In this document: positions 28,404 through 37,951 of the stretch, one piece after another
How the letters are laid out: each line of letters begins with the position of its first letter
How positions within the stretch are numbered: the first letter of the stretch is position 1
From: JAKASX01 sp035534495
Lineage (GTDB): Bacteria; Acidobacteriota; Terriglobia; Acidiferrales; UBA7541
NCBI GenBank assembly: GCA_035534495.1
Contig: DATLRW010000197.1
Coordinates: 1 to 64,000 of the forward strand
Reading direction: 5' to 3'
Length of the DNA stretch: 64,000 nucleotides
Notes under the pieces: generated by a model
Told to the model about the DNA's origin: nothing
The model's database searches: none
Seen by the model: only the letters and a program-made list of their open reading frames with translations
Translations under genes and position numbers: made by a program

Positions 28404-30308
28404 TCAGCCGGTTCTCTTGATCGGCGGTAAATCTACCGCATCCTTTTTCTCCGCCGTCCGCCGCTGGTAGAGGAAGGAAACCAGCAGCAGGAGAATCCCC
28501 AGAACCAGGAACGACAGGATGCGATAGAAACGTTCGAGCGACGAGAGGTCGTGCAGGAACACTTTTCCGACCGTCAGCGCGAAGAGCGCCAGCGCTTCCC
28601 ACCGCAGCAGCGCCGATTTCCGGGCGATGCCCAGGACGATCAGGCCCGTTGCAAACAGCGTCCACAGCACGGACAAGCCCATCTGCTGCGCCGCGCGATG
28701 CTCCATTCCCGCCAGGGCCAGGCGCCCGAACAGGTCCCATACTTCGAGCGAAAGCGCCAGCAGGGAATACCCGCTCACCGCGACCAGCAAAACCCCTCGG
28801 ATGTTCTTTTCTCGCGGCTGCATGCCGCCGGCGGAACGGCTCAGGGCCGCCGCCATCGAAAAACAGCCCACGCAGGCGGCAAACGTCCCCATCCGGGCGT
28901 TCCACAAAAACAGGTGCACCGGGATTTCGAGCGCGACCAGCCGGATGGCCACCACGCCCAGCACGAGCAACCCGGCCGCGCGCTCGCGCCACGACCCGGC
29001 TCGCGCCCCGGCCCATACCAACACCGCCCCTTCGACCGCCCATGCAATCGTGAGCCACTGGTGGTCCAGGCGCGCTGGCAGGGCCAGGGTTGCCGATAGC
29101 AGGGCCAGAGTTGTCATCAATCGCCGCAGCGTCAGCGACCCCTCCGGCAGCGCGCGGCGCTCGGCCATGTGGGCCGCTGCCAGCAGCAGAAACGCGGCCG
29201 TCAGCAGCCAGCGGTGATCGGGGCGCAGCAGAACCCATAGCGCGATGAGGAAGCAGCAGAGGTTCGCCGTCACCACGGCCAGTTCCGCCCCCGCCATGCG
29301 GCCCCTGCGCCGCCCGTGGAGCGTCGGCAGGGCGGCGAATATCAGAAAAAACAGGGCGGCGAAGGCCAGCGTTGTCCACAGCTGCTGCCCGGAGTAGAAA
29401 GCGGCGTACCACGCCCAGAAATAGAGCTCGATCAAGAAGAATGTCAGGAGGGGAAGCCACGGCCAGCGCCGCACGCGCTCGACGCCGATCATTCCGGCCG
29501 CCAGCACGGCGTTGTAGCTGAACAGGACGAATTCGTGCGCTCGTCCCGTGCTCAGCAGAATCGGGGAAAGAAACCCACCGGCGAGCGCCACGACGATCAG
29601 CCGCTGCGAATCGCGCCGGATGGCGATGGCCGCCGTCACGGCGGTAATTACGGCCATTGCCGCCAGGGCCGTTCCGGCGGTGAAGAGCCGGTAGTAATGC
29701 CATCCGCCCCAGATCGAGAGGTAGAGCACCGAAGAGCCCAGCCCGGCGATTGCTTCGGAAAAATACCGGTATCCCCGGCGCATCAGCGGGTGACTCCAGA
29801 GCAGCACCAAAGTTCCGGCGACCAGGCCCACTTCGACGCGCCCGCGCGGGCCCACCCAATGGCTGTCGAAGGCGTACTTGATGAAAAAGGCTACCGCGAA
29901 CAGGATGGCGGCGATCCCAAAGTAGATCAGCCATCGTTCCGCGAGCACCGATTCCAGATCGAAGCCGCCCGGCGGGGCCGTTTTCGGTAAGGGAAGAATG
30001 ACCGTTCGGCGCGGCGCGGGTTCAGAAGGAATGGGAGCCGGAACCGCCTTCTCCGGCGCGGCTTGCCCTTCGAGCGCCGCCAGACGTCTCTCGATTGCGT
30101 CGAGCCGCTCCTGGAGGGTTCTCGGGTTTTGCAGTGGCGTGCGAGTGGCGCCCTGGCCAGAGCCAGAGCCGGGGCCGGGTGTCCGGGATTCCAGCCGGCG
30201 GATGCGCGCCGACGCGTATATCGCCAGCGCCGGTAGGGCCACCAGCAGGGCAAGGAAGAGCGCGATGAGCAGAGTTGCGTCGATGGGTCCCTCGACCGCG
30301 CCTCGCAT
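28404..30308 (-). CDS. DUF2339 polytopic membrane protein
   Basis: A 634-residue inner-membrane protein of unknown function. It has an N-terminal helix (about residues 8-28), then a soluble segment with a coiled-coil-like stretch (LQERLDAIERRLAALEGQ) and a Pro-rich linker. About 16 or more hydrophobic helices follow. The family mark is the region AAILFAVAFFIKYAFDSHWVGPRGRVEVGLVAG. The ATG at 30308 (MRGAVEGPIDATLLIAL) is preferred over one 63 bases further upstream, whose added residues are basic and not family-like. It is convergent with the aldehyde dehydrogenase gene and divergent from hrcA. Confidence 0.85.
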   Translation of the reverse strand: MRGAVEGPIDATLLIALFLALLVALPALAIYASARIRRLESRTPGPGSGSGQGATRTPLQNPRTLQERLDAIERRLAALEGQAAPEKAVPAPIPSEPAPRRTVILPLPKTAPPGGFDLESVLAERWLIYFGIAAILFAVAFFIKYAFDSHWVGPRGRVEVGLVAGTLVLLWSHPLMRRGYRYFSEAIAGLGSSVLYLSIWGGWHYYRLFTAGTALAAMAVITAVTAAIAIRRDSQRLIVVALAGGFLSPILLSTGRAHEFVLFSYNAVLAAGMIGVERVRRWPWLPLLTFFLIELYFWAWYAAFYSGQQLWTTLAFAALFFLIFAALPTLHGRRRGRMAGAELAVVTANLCCFLIALWVLLRPDHRWLLTAAFLLLAAAHMAERRALPEGSLTLRRLMTTLALLSATLALPARLDHQWLTIAWAVEGAVLVWAGARAGSWRERAAGLLVLGVVAIRLVALEIPVHLFLWNARMGTFAACVGCFSMAAALSRSAGGMQPREKNIRGVLLVAVSGYSLLALSLEVWDLFGRLALAGMEHRAAQQMGLSVLWTLFATGLIVLGIARKSALLRWEALALFALTVGKVFLHDLSSLERFYRILSFLVLGILLLLVSFLYQRRTAEKKDAVDLPPIKRTG

Positions 30309-30501
30309 CCGAGGCCGGTATCGAAATTTCGCCTTCCCGCTCTGCTTCGGCCGGCGAGCCGGAGTATACACCCGGGCGTCTCCCCAAGCACCGGCGGTCC
30401 GCTTCCCCCCTGCGCCGAATTGACATCTTAGGTAAAATACAAAAAAGGAATGGAACTGACTGCCGGAGAATGTCGATCCGGCGCGGCGGTGTGGAAACGC
30501 G

Positions 30502-31551
30502 ATGAACCAGGAAACACTTTCGGAAAGGCACGAGAAAGTTCTGGCCGAAGTTGTCCGCGCCTATATCGAGAGCGGACAGCCGGTATCCTCGCGCGCCATC
30601 GTTCGCCGGCACGCCGAGCACCTGAGCCCGGCGACCATTCGCAACGTGATGGCCGACCTCGAGGATTCCGGCTACCTGTGCCACCCGCATACGTCGGCGG
30701 GCCGCCTGCCCACCGCCGCCGGCTACCGCTATTTCATCGACCGCTTCGCGGCCCTGGCGCAGGTGAGTCAAGACGACGAGCTATGGATTCGCCGCGAGAT
30801 GGATTCGGCCACTTCCTTCGATCAGGCCTTCGAGCGCGCCGGCCACATTCTCGCCAAGGTGTCTCACGGGCTCGGCTGGATTCTGTGTCCGCCGCTTTCG
30901 CGCTCCTCGATCAAGCACATCCGCTTTCTTCTCATGCCCGACGGCCGCGTCCTCGTCGTACTGATTTCCGAAGGCGGCCGCGCCCGCGACAAGATCATTC
31001 GCACCGAATGCGCCTTTACCCAGGCGGAGCTGGACCGCATCGCCGGCGACCTGAATCGTCATTATCCCGGCTGGACGATCGAGGCCATCCGCGTCGATCT
31101 GACCCGGCGTCTGGCTCGCGACCAGGATTCCTACGGCCATCTGGCCGCGCGCGCGATTCTGCTCTGCGATCCGAATCTGCTCGAGGAGGATGTCGCCCGC
31201 CAACTGTACCTGGAGGGCGCCGCCGAGATTGTCGCCGCGCCGGAATTTGCCGACCCCGGGCGCCTGAGCGATTTGATGGCCGCAATCGAGGAGAAACGCC
31301 GGCTGGTCGATCTTCTCTCCAGTTGCATCGAAACGCCCGAGCCCGTCTCGGTTCGCATCGGGCTGAGCGAAATGGCCGTCGCCGGCTCCAGTCTGGTGCT
31401 GATCAGCGCACCGTTCGGCGACCCCAATCGCGCCCCGGGCACGTTGGGCATTCTCGGGCCCCTGCGCATGGATTACGAGCGGGCGATCACCGCCGCCGCC
31501 TTTCTTGCCAAGCACGTCAGTTCAACCCTGAGCGGAGTGAGCACGCCTTGA
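30502..31551 (+). CDS. hrcA: heat-inducible transcription repressor HrcA
   Basis: HrcA represses chaperone operons by binding the CIRCE inverted repeat, with GroEL helping it fold. The 349-residue protein has the N-terminal winged-helix domain with YIESGQPVSSRAIVRRH and SPATIRNVMADLEDSGYLCHPHTSAGRLPTAAGYRYFID, the best conserved HrcA signature. A GAF-like domain follows and ends with GILGPLRMDYERAITA. The stop overlaps the grpE TTG start (TTGA). No TTAGCACTC-N9-GAGTGCTAA element is seen upstream, so this operon itself may not be under CIRCE control. Confidence 0.95.
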   Translation: MNQETLSERHEKVLAEVVRAYIESGQPVSSRAIVRRHAEHLSPATIRNVMADLEDSGYLCHPHTSAGRLPTAAGYRYFIDRFAALAQVSQDDELWIRREMDSATSFDQAFERAGHILAKVSHGLGWILCPPLSRSSIKHIRFLLMPDGRVLVVLISEGGRARDKIIRTECAFTQAELDRIAGDLNRHYPGWTIEAIRVDLTRRLARDQDSYGHLAARAILLCDPNLLEEDVARQLYLEGAAEIVAAPEFADPGRLSDLMAAIEEKRRLVDLLSSCIETPEPVSVRIGLSEMAVAGSSLVLISAPFGDPNRAPGTLGILGPLRMDYERAITAAAFLAKHVSSTLSGVSTP

Positions 31552-32141
31552 GCCGTCCAAGCGACCGTCACCATCCAACCGAATCCGCCGAGTCCGAGAC
31601 GGGAAGCAAGAGCCCGGCCGAGGCCGCCGCCCCCGATTCCACCGTCCTGGAAGAGGCGGATCTGCGGCAGGAAGCCGACAAAATCGGCCGCCTCGAAGCC
31701 GAGCTGAAGGATTTGCGCCAAACGCTGGTCCTTCGCCAGGCGGACTTCGAGAATTACCGCAAGCGCGTGGAACGCGAGCGCCGCGAGGAGCGGGAACGGG
31801 CTCTCGGGCACCTGGCCGAATCGCTGCTACCGGTGCTGGATAATTTCGAACGCGCCCTGGCCTCTCACCAGGACCCGGCCTACGAGGATTATCTCCGCGG
31901 GTTTTCCATGATTCATCGCCAGCTGGCCGACCTGCTCGCCCAGAGCGGGGTTGTGCGCATGCCGGACCCCACCGGTCAGCCTTTCGACCCGCGCGTGCAC
32001 CATGCCCTCGAGAGCGTCGAAACCAGCGACTATCCCGAAGACACGGTCATCGGGGAGGTGCAGGCCGGCTACAAGTTCCGCGACCGCGTCCTGCGACCCG
32101 CACAGGTCCGCGTGGCCGCCGCGCCGCCCGAGGTCAACTGA
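31548..32141 (+). CDS. grpE: nucleotide exchange factor GrpE
   Basis: GrpE releases ADP from DnaK. The 197-residue protein has an acidic, disordered N-terminus, a long coiled coil (about residues 40-100, QEADKIGRLEAELKDLRQTL then ADFENYRKRVERER) and the C-terminal beta domain (PFDPRVHHALESVE and VIGEVQAGYKFRDRVLRPAQVRV). The start is taken as the TTG at 31548, which overlaps the hrcA stop by 4 nt. No in-frame ATG precedes the coiled coil, so a rare start is needed. dnaJ follows after 7 bases. Confidence 0.93.
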   Translation: MSRPSDRHHPTESAESETGSKSPAEAAAPDSTVLEEADLRQEADKIGRLEAELKDLRQTLVLRQADFENYRKRVERERREERERALGHLAESLLPVLDNFERALASHQDPAYEDYLRGFSMIHRQLADLLAQSGVVRMPDPTGQPFDPRVHHALESVETSDYPEDTVIGEVQAGYKFRDRVLRPAQVRVAAAPPEVN

Positions 32142-32148
32142 ATTTCCG

Positions 32149-33300
32149 ATGCCCGAACAGGTGAAACGCGATTATTACGAAGTGCTGAGCGTTGCCCGCA
32201 CCGCCAGCCCCGAGGAGATCAAGAGCGCTTACCGCAAGGCCGCTCTCCGCTGGCACCCGGATCGCAACCCCGGCGATAAGAAACAGGCCGAGGAGCGCTT
32301 TCGCGAATGCTCCGAAGCCTACAGCGTTCTGAGCGACGGGCAGAAGCGTTCCGTCTACGACCGCTTCGGCCACGCCGGTCTGGCCGACCGCCCGGTCATG
32401 GGCCCCGATTTCAGCCAGACGATTTTCGAGGAATTCCAGGACATTTTCGGCCTGGGCGACCTGTTTGGGTTCGAGGAGCTGTTCGGCGGCGGACCGCGCC
32501 GCTCGGGTCGTACGCGCGCCGCGCGCGGGGCCGACCTGCGCTATGACCTGACGCTGAGCTTCGAGCAGGCCGCGGCCGGGGTCCACACGAAGATCAAGCT
32601 TCCGCGGCAGGAAACCTGCTCGGCCTGTCGCGGCACCGGAGCCAAGCCCGGCGCCGGCATGGTCGCCTGCCAGTCGTGTCACGGGCGCGGCCAAATGCGC
32701 TATCAGCAGGGTCCGCTGGTCATCTCGCGCACCTGCCCCGCCTGCCGTGGAAACGGCAAGGTGATCCGCGATATATGCGGCTCATGCCAGGGCCGCGGGC
32801 GCGTCGAGCGCGACCGCACGATTGAAGTCCGCATCCCCGCCGGCGTCGATGCCGGCACCCGGCTCCGCATTTCCGGCGAAGGCGAAGCCGGCGCAAACGG
32901 CGGTCCGACCGGCGATCTCTACATCTACGTTCAGGTGCAGGAACACCCGTTTTTCGAGCGCCGCGGCTCCGATCTCTATTGCACGGTTCCGCTCAGCGTG
33001 CCGCAGGCGGTCCTGGGAACCGAAGTCATGATTCCCACGCTCAACGACGAGGAACACCTCAAGATTCCCGAGGGTTCTCAATCCGGCCAGATTTTCCGGC
33101 TGAAGGGAAAAGGCTTGTCCGACCCGCGCGAGGGCGGCCGGGGCGACCTGTACGTGAGCGTTCAGGTGGTCATGCCGTCGAAGCTGACTCGCGAGCAACG
33201 CAAGCTGTTCGAACAGCTCGCCGAAAGCCTACACATCGAAAACCGGCCCGCCAGCCGGAATTCGGGCCTGTTCGAGCGCATCAAGGAAATCTTCAGCTAG
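32149..33300 (+). CDS. dnaJ: chaperone DnaJ
   Basis: DnaJ delivers unfolded proteins to DnaK and stimulates its ATPase. The 383-residue type A protein has the J domain with its HPD motif in RWHPDRNPGD, then a short G/F region. A zinc-binding domain follows with four CxxCxGxG motifs (CSACRGTG, CQSCHGRG, CPACRGNG, CGSCQGRG). Two C-terminal substrate-binding beta domains end in a short helical tail. The ATG is 7 bases after the grpE stop. The order is hrcA-grpE-dnaJ; dnaK is not in this operon and must be elsewhere. Confidence 0.96.
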   Translation: MPEQVKRDYYEVLSVARTASPEEIKSAYRKAALRWHPDRNPGDKKQAEERFRECSEAYSVLSDGQKRSVYDRFGHAGLADRPVMGPDFSQTIFEEFQDIFGLGDLFGFEELFGGGPRRSGRTRAARGADLRYDLTLSFEQAAAGVHTKIKLPRQETCSACRGTGAKPGAGMVACQSCHGRGQMRYQQGPLVISRTCPACRGNGKVIRDICGSCQGRGRVERDRTIEVRIPAGVDAGTRLRISGEGEAGANGGPTGDLYIYVQVQEHPFFERRGSDLYCTVPLSVPQAVLGTEVMIPTLNDEEHLKIPEGSQSGQIFRLKGKGLSDPREGGRGDLYVSVQVVMPSKLTREQRKLFEQLAESLHIENRPASRNSGLFERIKEIFS

Positions 33301-33388
33301 CCGCGCCCGCTTTCCACTCCGCGCTGCCTTCTATCTGCCAGACCCTTGCCTCGCCAGGCCCTCTGCCCGATAGCCATGCGCGGATAGT

Positions 33389-34657
33389 CTATGCCACCGA
33401 TTTCTCCGCGATGGCCAGCCGTACGCACAGGGCCACGCCCTCGGCGGCCTGGGCGACTTCGGCCAGATCGGGGAACGTCGGCGCGATGCGAATCGTGCGG
33501 TCCTCGGGGTCCTTCCCGATGGGATGCGTGGCGCCGGCCGGTGTGAGTTCGACGCCCGCTTCCTTGGCGAGCGCCACGACGCGGCGGGCGCAGCCCTTGG
33601 GCACGTCGAGGCTGATGAAATAGCCGCCCTTGGGTTGCGTCCAACGAACGTCGGGAACGCCGGCCAGTTTCTCGGCGAATATGTCCAGAACCTTCTGGAA
33701 CTTGGGCGCGATCAGCGCCCGGTGCTTGTCCATCAAACTCAAAATCCCTTCCTTGTCCTTCAGGAAACGGACGTGGCGCAGCTGATTCAGCTTGTCCGGA
33801 CCGATCGTGCGCGGCGTCATTTTGGCCAGAAGCCACTTCACGTTGTCCTTCGAGCCGGCGAACATGGCCAGTCCCGCCCCGGCCATCGTGACCTTGGAAG
33901 TGGAGCCGAAAATGAACGCGCGGTTCGGGTTTCCGTGCCGCTCGCACAGTTCCAGGATTTTGGCGATCTCGATTCGCTCGCTCGTCAGGTGATGGACGGC
34001 GTAGGCGTCGTCCCAAAAGAGCCGGAAGTCGGGCGCGGCGGTTTTCATGGCTGCCAGGCGCTCGATCGTCGGGCCGGAGTAGATCGTGCCGGTGGGGTTG
34101 CTGTATTTGGGCATGCACCACATGCCCTTGATGGATGCGTCCTTGGCCGCCAGGCGCTCCACCTCGTCCATGTCGGGGCCGTCTTCCCGTATGGCGACCG
34201 GGATCATCCGGATGCCGTAATCCTCGCAGATTCGAAAATGGCGGTCGTAGCCGGGAACGGGGCAGAGAAACGCAACCTCGGGCTGCTTCGACCATGGCGC
34301 CGGGCTGTCGCAAGTCCCCTTGAGCAGCGAATAGACCACCGTGTCGTGCATCAGCGCCAGGCTGGAATTGTTGGCGACAACCATCTGCTCGGGCGGCGCG
34401 CCCAAAATCTCAGAAAAGAGGCGGCGCGCTTCGGCGATCCCTTGCAGGACGCCGTAGTTGCGGCAATCGGTCGAGCCTTCGGCCGTGTAATCGCCCGGGC
34501 CGGGAAGCGCGAGCAATGCGGCGCTCAAATCCAGCTGCGCCGGCGACGGCTTGCCGCGCGTCAGATTGAGTTTCAGGCCCTTCGCCCGAAATGCCTCGTA
34601 GTCCTGCTGAACCTGCTGTTTGGCCGTGCCGGTCTGTGCGGTCTCTGTCATTTCCAT
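33389..34657 (-). CDS. aspartate aminotransferase, type Ic (PLP-dependent class I/II)
   Basis: The 422-residue protein belongs to the aminotransferase group that includes mycobacterial Rv3722c, a primary aspartate aminotransferase moving amino groups between glutamate and oxaloacetate. Typical pieces are LNLTRGKPSPAQLDLS at the N-terminus, SNPTGTIYS, the Asp that binds the pyridine nitrogen in RLFWDDAYAVHH and the PLP Lys in GSTSKVTMAGAG. The C-terminal substrate-binding Arg is in RTIRIAPTFP. Class assignment rests on the RGKPSPAQLDLS pattern. It converges with dnaJ. Confidence 0.87.
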   Translation of the reverse strand: MEMTETAQTGTAKQQVQQDYEAFRAKGLKLNLTRGKPSPAQLDLSAALLALPGPGDYTAEGSTDCRNYGVLQGIAEARRLFSEILGAPPEQMVVANNSSLALMHDTVVYSLLKGTCDSPAPWSKQPEVAFLCPVPGYDRHFRICEDYGIRMIPVAIREDGPDMDEVERLAAKDASIKGMWCMPKYSNPTGTIYSGPTIERLAAMKTAAPDFRLFWDDAYAVHHLTSERIEIAKILELCERHGNPNRAFIFGSTSKVTMAGAGLAMFAGSKDNVKWLLAKMTPRTIGPDKLNQLRHVRFLKDKEGILSLMDKHRALIAPKFQKVLDIFAEKLAGVPDVRWTQPKGGYFISLDVPKGCARRVVALAKEAGVELTPAGATHPIGKDPEDRTIRIAPTFPDLAEVAQAAEGVALCVRLAIAEKSVA

Positions 34658-34834
34658 GGTTCCTTCGCGGGATTTTTCGGGAGAACCGAAAAGCGCGTTA
34701 TGCGCGCCCGCTCCCGTACAACTATTATCATGAATTCCACCCTTTTGGCTTTTGCCCGGGCTGGATCGCGACGCAATCTTTGCTATGGTATCGGTTCATG
34801 AGAACTGAAAAGCGGTGCCCGCGCGGGACGGGCC

Positions 34835-35563
34835 GTGCGTAAAGGGACCCGACCGCTTCTGTGGCGATGGCGGAAGAACGTGGTGTGGAGTAACGAGCGA
34901 TCCCCCGAGCTGCTCCACAGTAAACTGCGCACAGGGGCAACCTATTCGCCGTGGCTTTCCGACCAGGAATTTTTGAAAGCCTATGACGCCGTGAAGGACT
35001 TTACTCGCGTCGATATCTACCGTTGCTACGAGCTGTGGAGTTTGGCCAAACAGGCGGCTGCCGTTCCCGGTTCGATCCTGGAAGTAGGCGTGTGGCGCGG
35101 GGGAACGGGCTGCCTGCTCGCCCTGGCTGCTCCCGCCAAACTGGTCTATCTGGCCGATACGTTCAAGGGCGTCGTCAAGGCGGGCGCGCAAGACACGAGG
35201 TACGTAGGCGGCGAACACGCCGACACGTCCGAGCAGGTCGCCTGGGAACTGCTGGAGAGGACCGGCGCGGCGAACGCGCGGCTGCTGCGGGGAATTTTTC
35301 CTGAGGAAACCGCCGCCTGGGTCAGCGGGCCGATCTCCCTTCTACACGTTGACGTCGACGTCTACCAATCGGGAAAGGACGTCGTCGAGTGGGTCCTGCC
35401 GCATTTGCCGGTGGGGGCGGCGATTGTTTTCGACGATTACGGATTCCTGGGCTGCGAAGGGATTACGCGCCTGGTTCACGAAATGCGCGGGTCCTTAAAG
35501 GATTTCACCTTCATTCATAACCTGAACGGCCACGGAATTTTTATCCGAACGTCGAAGCCGTGA
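34835..35563 (+). CDS. TylF/MycF-type SAM-dependent O-methyltransferase family protein
   Basis: The 242-residue predicted cytoplasmic methyltransferase shows the SAM-binding motif ILEVGVWRGGTGCLLALAAP, an Asp-rich LLHVDVDVYQS and IVFDDYGFLGCEG, which carries the metal-binding Asp pair of the TylF/NovP family (macrocin and sugar O-methyltransferases). The start is GTG at 34835. The ATG at 34798 is out of frame. An extended -10 like element (TGCTATGGT at 34781-34789) lies upstream. No antibiotic or glycosylation genes surround it, so the acceptor is unknown. Confidence 0.75.
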   Translation: MRKGTRPLLWRWRKNVVWSNERSPELLHSKLRTGATYSPWLSDQEFLKAYDAVKDFTRVDIYRCYELWSLAKQAAAVPGSILEVGVWRGGTGCLLALAAPAKLVYLADTFKGVVKAGAQDTRYVGGEHADTSEQVAWELLERTGAANARLLRGIFPEETAAWVSGPISLLHVDVDVYQSGKDVVEWVLPHLPVGAAIVFDDYGFLGCEGITRLVHEMRGSLKDFTFIHNLNGHGIFIRTSKP

Positions 35564-35676
35564 GCAGGCTCTCTTCGCCGGGTGAATCCATTCCCCACCC
35601 GGCCCGGCCGCGTGCGTGGCGAAGTAGCCCCGTGAGCTATGCTTAGCGTTTAACGGGATATCCCCGGGAGGTTGCT

Positions 35677-37860
35677 ATGAAATTCGGCGCAAGGATCGCC
35701 GCCTGGCTCGCCTGTTCCGCTCTTCTTTTCTCTTCCCATGCGCTTGCGCAAGGGAGGCTGCTGGTCGCGCCCGTTCGTCCGGTGACGAATACCTATTTCG
35801 GCATAAAAATCACCGATCCCTACCGTTACATGGAGGATTTGAAGAGTCCCGAAGTCCGGCGCTGGATGAAAGCGCAGGCCGACTACACGACAGCCGCTCT
35901 CGGCCGCATCCCCGGCCGCAAGGCGCTGCTGGCCGATATCGTGAAATACGACAATTCCGAACCGGCGCTCGTGCACACCGTCACGCGGATGGAGGGGCCG
36001 CGCTATTTTTATTTGAAGGCCCTCGCCGGCCAGAACATCGCCAACCTCTATATGCGCCAGGGACTGGGCGGCCGGGAGAAGCTGCTGGTCGATACCCGTC
36101 TCTACAACGGGCCGCGCGGAGAGCCCGCCGCCATCAATTACTACGTTCCTTCGCCCGACGGCCGCTACGTCGCCTACGGGATCTCCCTCGGCGGATCGGA
36201 GAATGCCACGATCCGCGTGCTCGACATCCAAACGGGCAAAAATCTTCCCGTGCGGATCGATCGCGCCCGTTTTGGAGGCGTGTCCTGGCTGCCGGATAGC
36301 AGCGGTTTCCTCTACAACCGCATGCAGAAACTGGGGCCCGGCGTTTCCTCCTCGCAAACCGAGCTGAAAAGCAAGGTGTACCTCCATATCCTCGGCGAGC
36401 CGCTCGGAAAAGACGTGGCCGTGTTCGGATACGGCCTTTCCCCCGATGTTTCCGTGTTGCCCATCGACATGCCATATGTCACGGTCCAGCCGGGAACCGA
36501 TTACGCCCTCGGGGTCCTCTACCACGGCGTGCAGAACGAAGTCACCATGTACGACGCGCCCCTCTCGGCCATCGGCAAGCCCGATATTCCCTGGAAAAAA
36601 ATCTGCGACACCGGCGCCGACGTCACCGATTTTGCCCTCCATGGCAACGACGTCTTCCTGCTCACGCACAAGGACGCCCCGCGTTTCCAGCTGATCGAAA
36701 CGAGCTTGGCCCATCCCGACCTGGCCGATGCCAGGCTCATCGTGCCGGAGGGTCCCGGGGTTCTGAGTTCTCCCGTGGCCTCATCGGATGCCGTCTACCT
36801 GCAGGATCTCGCCGGCGGCGTCTACAGCATTCTCCGCATACCCTACGGCGGCTCGGTTTCCCGGCTGCCGCTCCCGTTCCAGGGCTATGCGGTCCTGTAT
36901 CCTTCCGATCCCCGGCTCCCGGGAGCCTTGATCTTCATGACCTCCTGGGTAAAGGGCCGGCGAGTTCTCGAATACGACCCTGCCACGAACAAAGTCGACC
37001 TGACCGGCCTGCAGCCCTCGGGCCCCTACGACAATCTGTCCGATCTCACCTCCGAGGAATTGGAAGCGCCCAGCTGGGATGGCACGCTGGTGCCGCTATC
37101 GGTGGTTTACAGGAAGGGACTGCGGCGGGACGGCTCGAATCCCACGATCATCGAGGCGTACGGCGCATACGGAATCACGATCGATCCCACGTTCAACCCC
37201 ATGCGCCTGGCGGCTCTCGATCGCGGCGCCATTTTCGCCGTTTGCCACGTGCGTGGCGGAGGGGAATACGGCAACGCCTGGTATAAGGCCGGCTACAAGC
37301 TCACCAAGCCGAACACGTGGCGCGACCTGATCGGCTGCGCCAAATACCTGATCGCTCACAAATATACTTCCGCTTCGAAATTGGGCATTATCGGCGCATC
37401 GGCCGGAGGGATCACCATCGGCCGCGCCATCACCGAGCGTCCCGATCTCTTCGCCGCCGCCATGATCGAAGTCGGGCTCACAAACCCGGTGCGCGCGCAG
37501 GATTCCGCCAACGGCCTCGTCAACGTCCCCGAATTCGGCAGCGTGGATACGCAAGCCGGTTTCGAGGATCTCTACGCCATGGATGCCTATCTGCACGTGC
37601 GCAACGGCGTGCCGTATCCCGCCGTGATGCTCACGACGGGCATGAACGATCCTCGCGTAGCGCCGTGGATGCCGGCGAAAATGGCGGCCCGCCTCCAGGC
37701 CGCCACGTCCAGCGGCAAGCCGGTCCTGCTTCGCGTGAATTACCAGGGTGGGCACGGGTTCGGCGCGACGCGCAAACAGGAGGAGGACTTGTACGCCGAT
37801 TTTCTCTCTTTCTTCTTCTGGCAATTCGGCATGCCGCGCTTTCAGCCGAACCATCCCTGA
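35677..37860 (+). CDS. secreted prolyl oligopeptidase (S9A family)
   Basis: These enzymes cut short peptides after proline. The 727-residue protein has a signal peptide (core AAWLACSALLFSSHALAQ) and the N-terminal piece ITDPYRYMEDLKSPEVRRWMKAQ. A beta-propeller-like domain covers about residues 80-440, and the alpha/beta-hydrolase domain forms the C-terminus. The triad is visible: Ser575 in IGASAGG, Asp658 in NDPRVAP and His693 in GGHGFGA. The nucleophile elbow is GASAGG where many relatives have GGSNGG. GGEYGNAWYKAG (conserved RGGGEYG) supports S9A. It probably acts in the periplasm. No operon partner is clear. Confidence 0.92.
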   Translation: MKFGARIAAWLACSALLFSSHALAQGRLLVAPVRPVTNTYFGIKITDPYRYMEDLKSPEVRRWMKAQADYTTAALGRIPGRKALLADIVKYDNSEPALVHTVTRMEGPRYFYLKALAGQNIANLYMRQGLGGREKLLVDTRLYNGPRGEPAAINYYVPSPDGRYVAYGISLGGSENATIRVLDIQTGKNLPVRIDRARFGGVSWLPDSSGFLYNRMQKLGPGVSSSQTELKSKVYLHILGEPLGKDVAVFGYGLSPDVSVLPIDMPYVTVQPGTDYALGVLYHGVQNEVTMYDAPLSAIGKPDIPWKKICDTGADVTDFALHGNDVFLLTHKDAPRFQLIETSLAHPDLADARLIVPEGPGVLSSPVASSDAVYLQDLAGGVYSILRIPYGGSVSRLPLPFQGYAVLYPSDPRLPGALIFMTSWVKGRRVLEYDPATNKVDLTGLQPSGPYDNLSDLTSEELEAPSWDGTLVPLSVVYRKGLRRDGSNPTIIEAYGAYGITIDPTFNPMRLAALDRGAIFAVCHVRGGGEYGNAWYKAGYKLTKPNTWRDLIGCAKYLIAHKYTSASKLGIIGASAGGITIGRAITERPDLFAAAMIEVGLTNPVRAQDSANGLVNVPEFGSVDTQAGFEDLYAMDAYLHVRNGVPYPAVMLTTGMNDPRVAPWMPAKMAARLQAATSSGKPVLLRVNYQGGHGFGATRKQEEDLYADFLSFFFWQFGMPRFQPNHP

Positions 37861-37951
37861 CGCCCCCTGACACCGGTGGCCGCGGGTCCGATTCGCGATG
37901 CGCGCTTGCCAAATCTCGAACGCGTCGCGTACGGTCGTTTGAGGAGCCGTT

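Noticed and set aside
28201..29934. 577-residue minus-strand frame overlapping the DUF2339 gene
   Set aside because: It is a shifted frame of the DUF2339 gene, rich in Arg/Gly/Pro, and lacks the hydrophobic helices seen in the true frame.
30420..30448. TTGACA with TAAAAT as a standard promoter for hrcA
   Set aside because: The two boxes are only 7 bases apart, and no other -10 fits at 16-18 bases.
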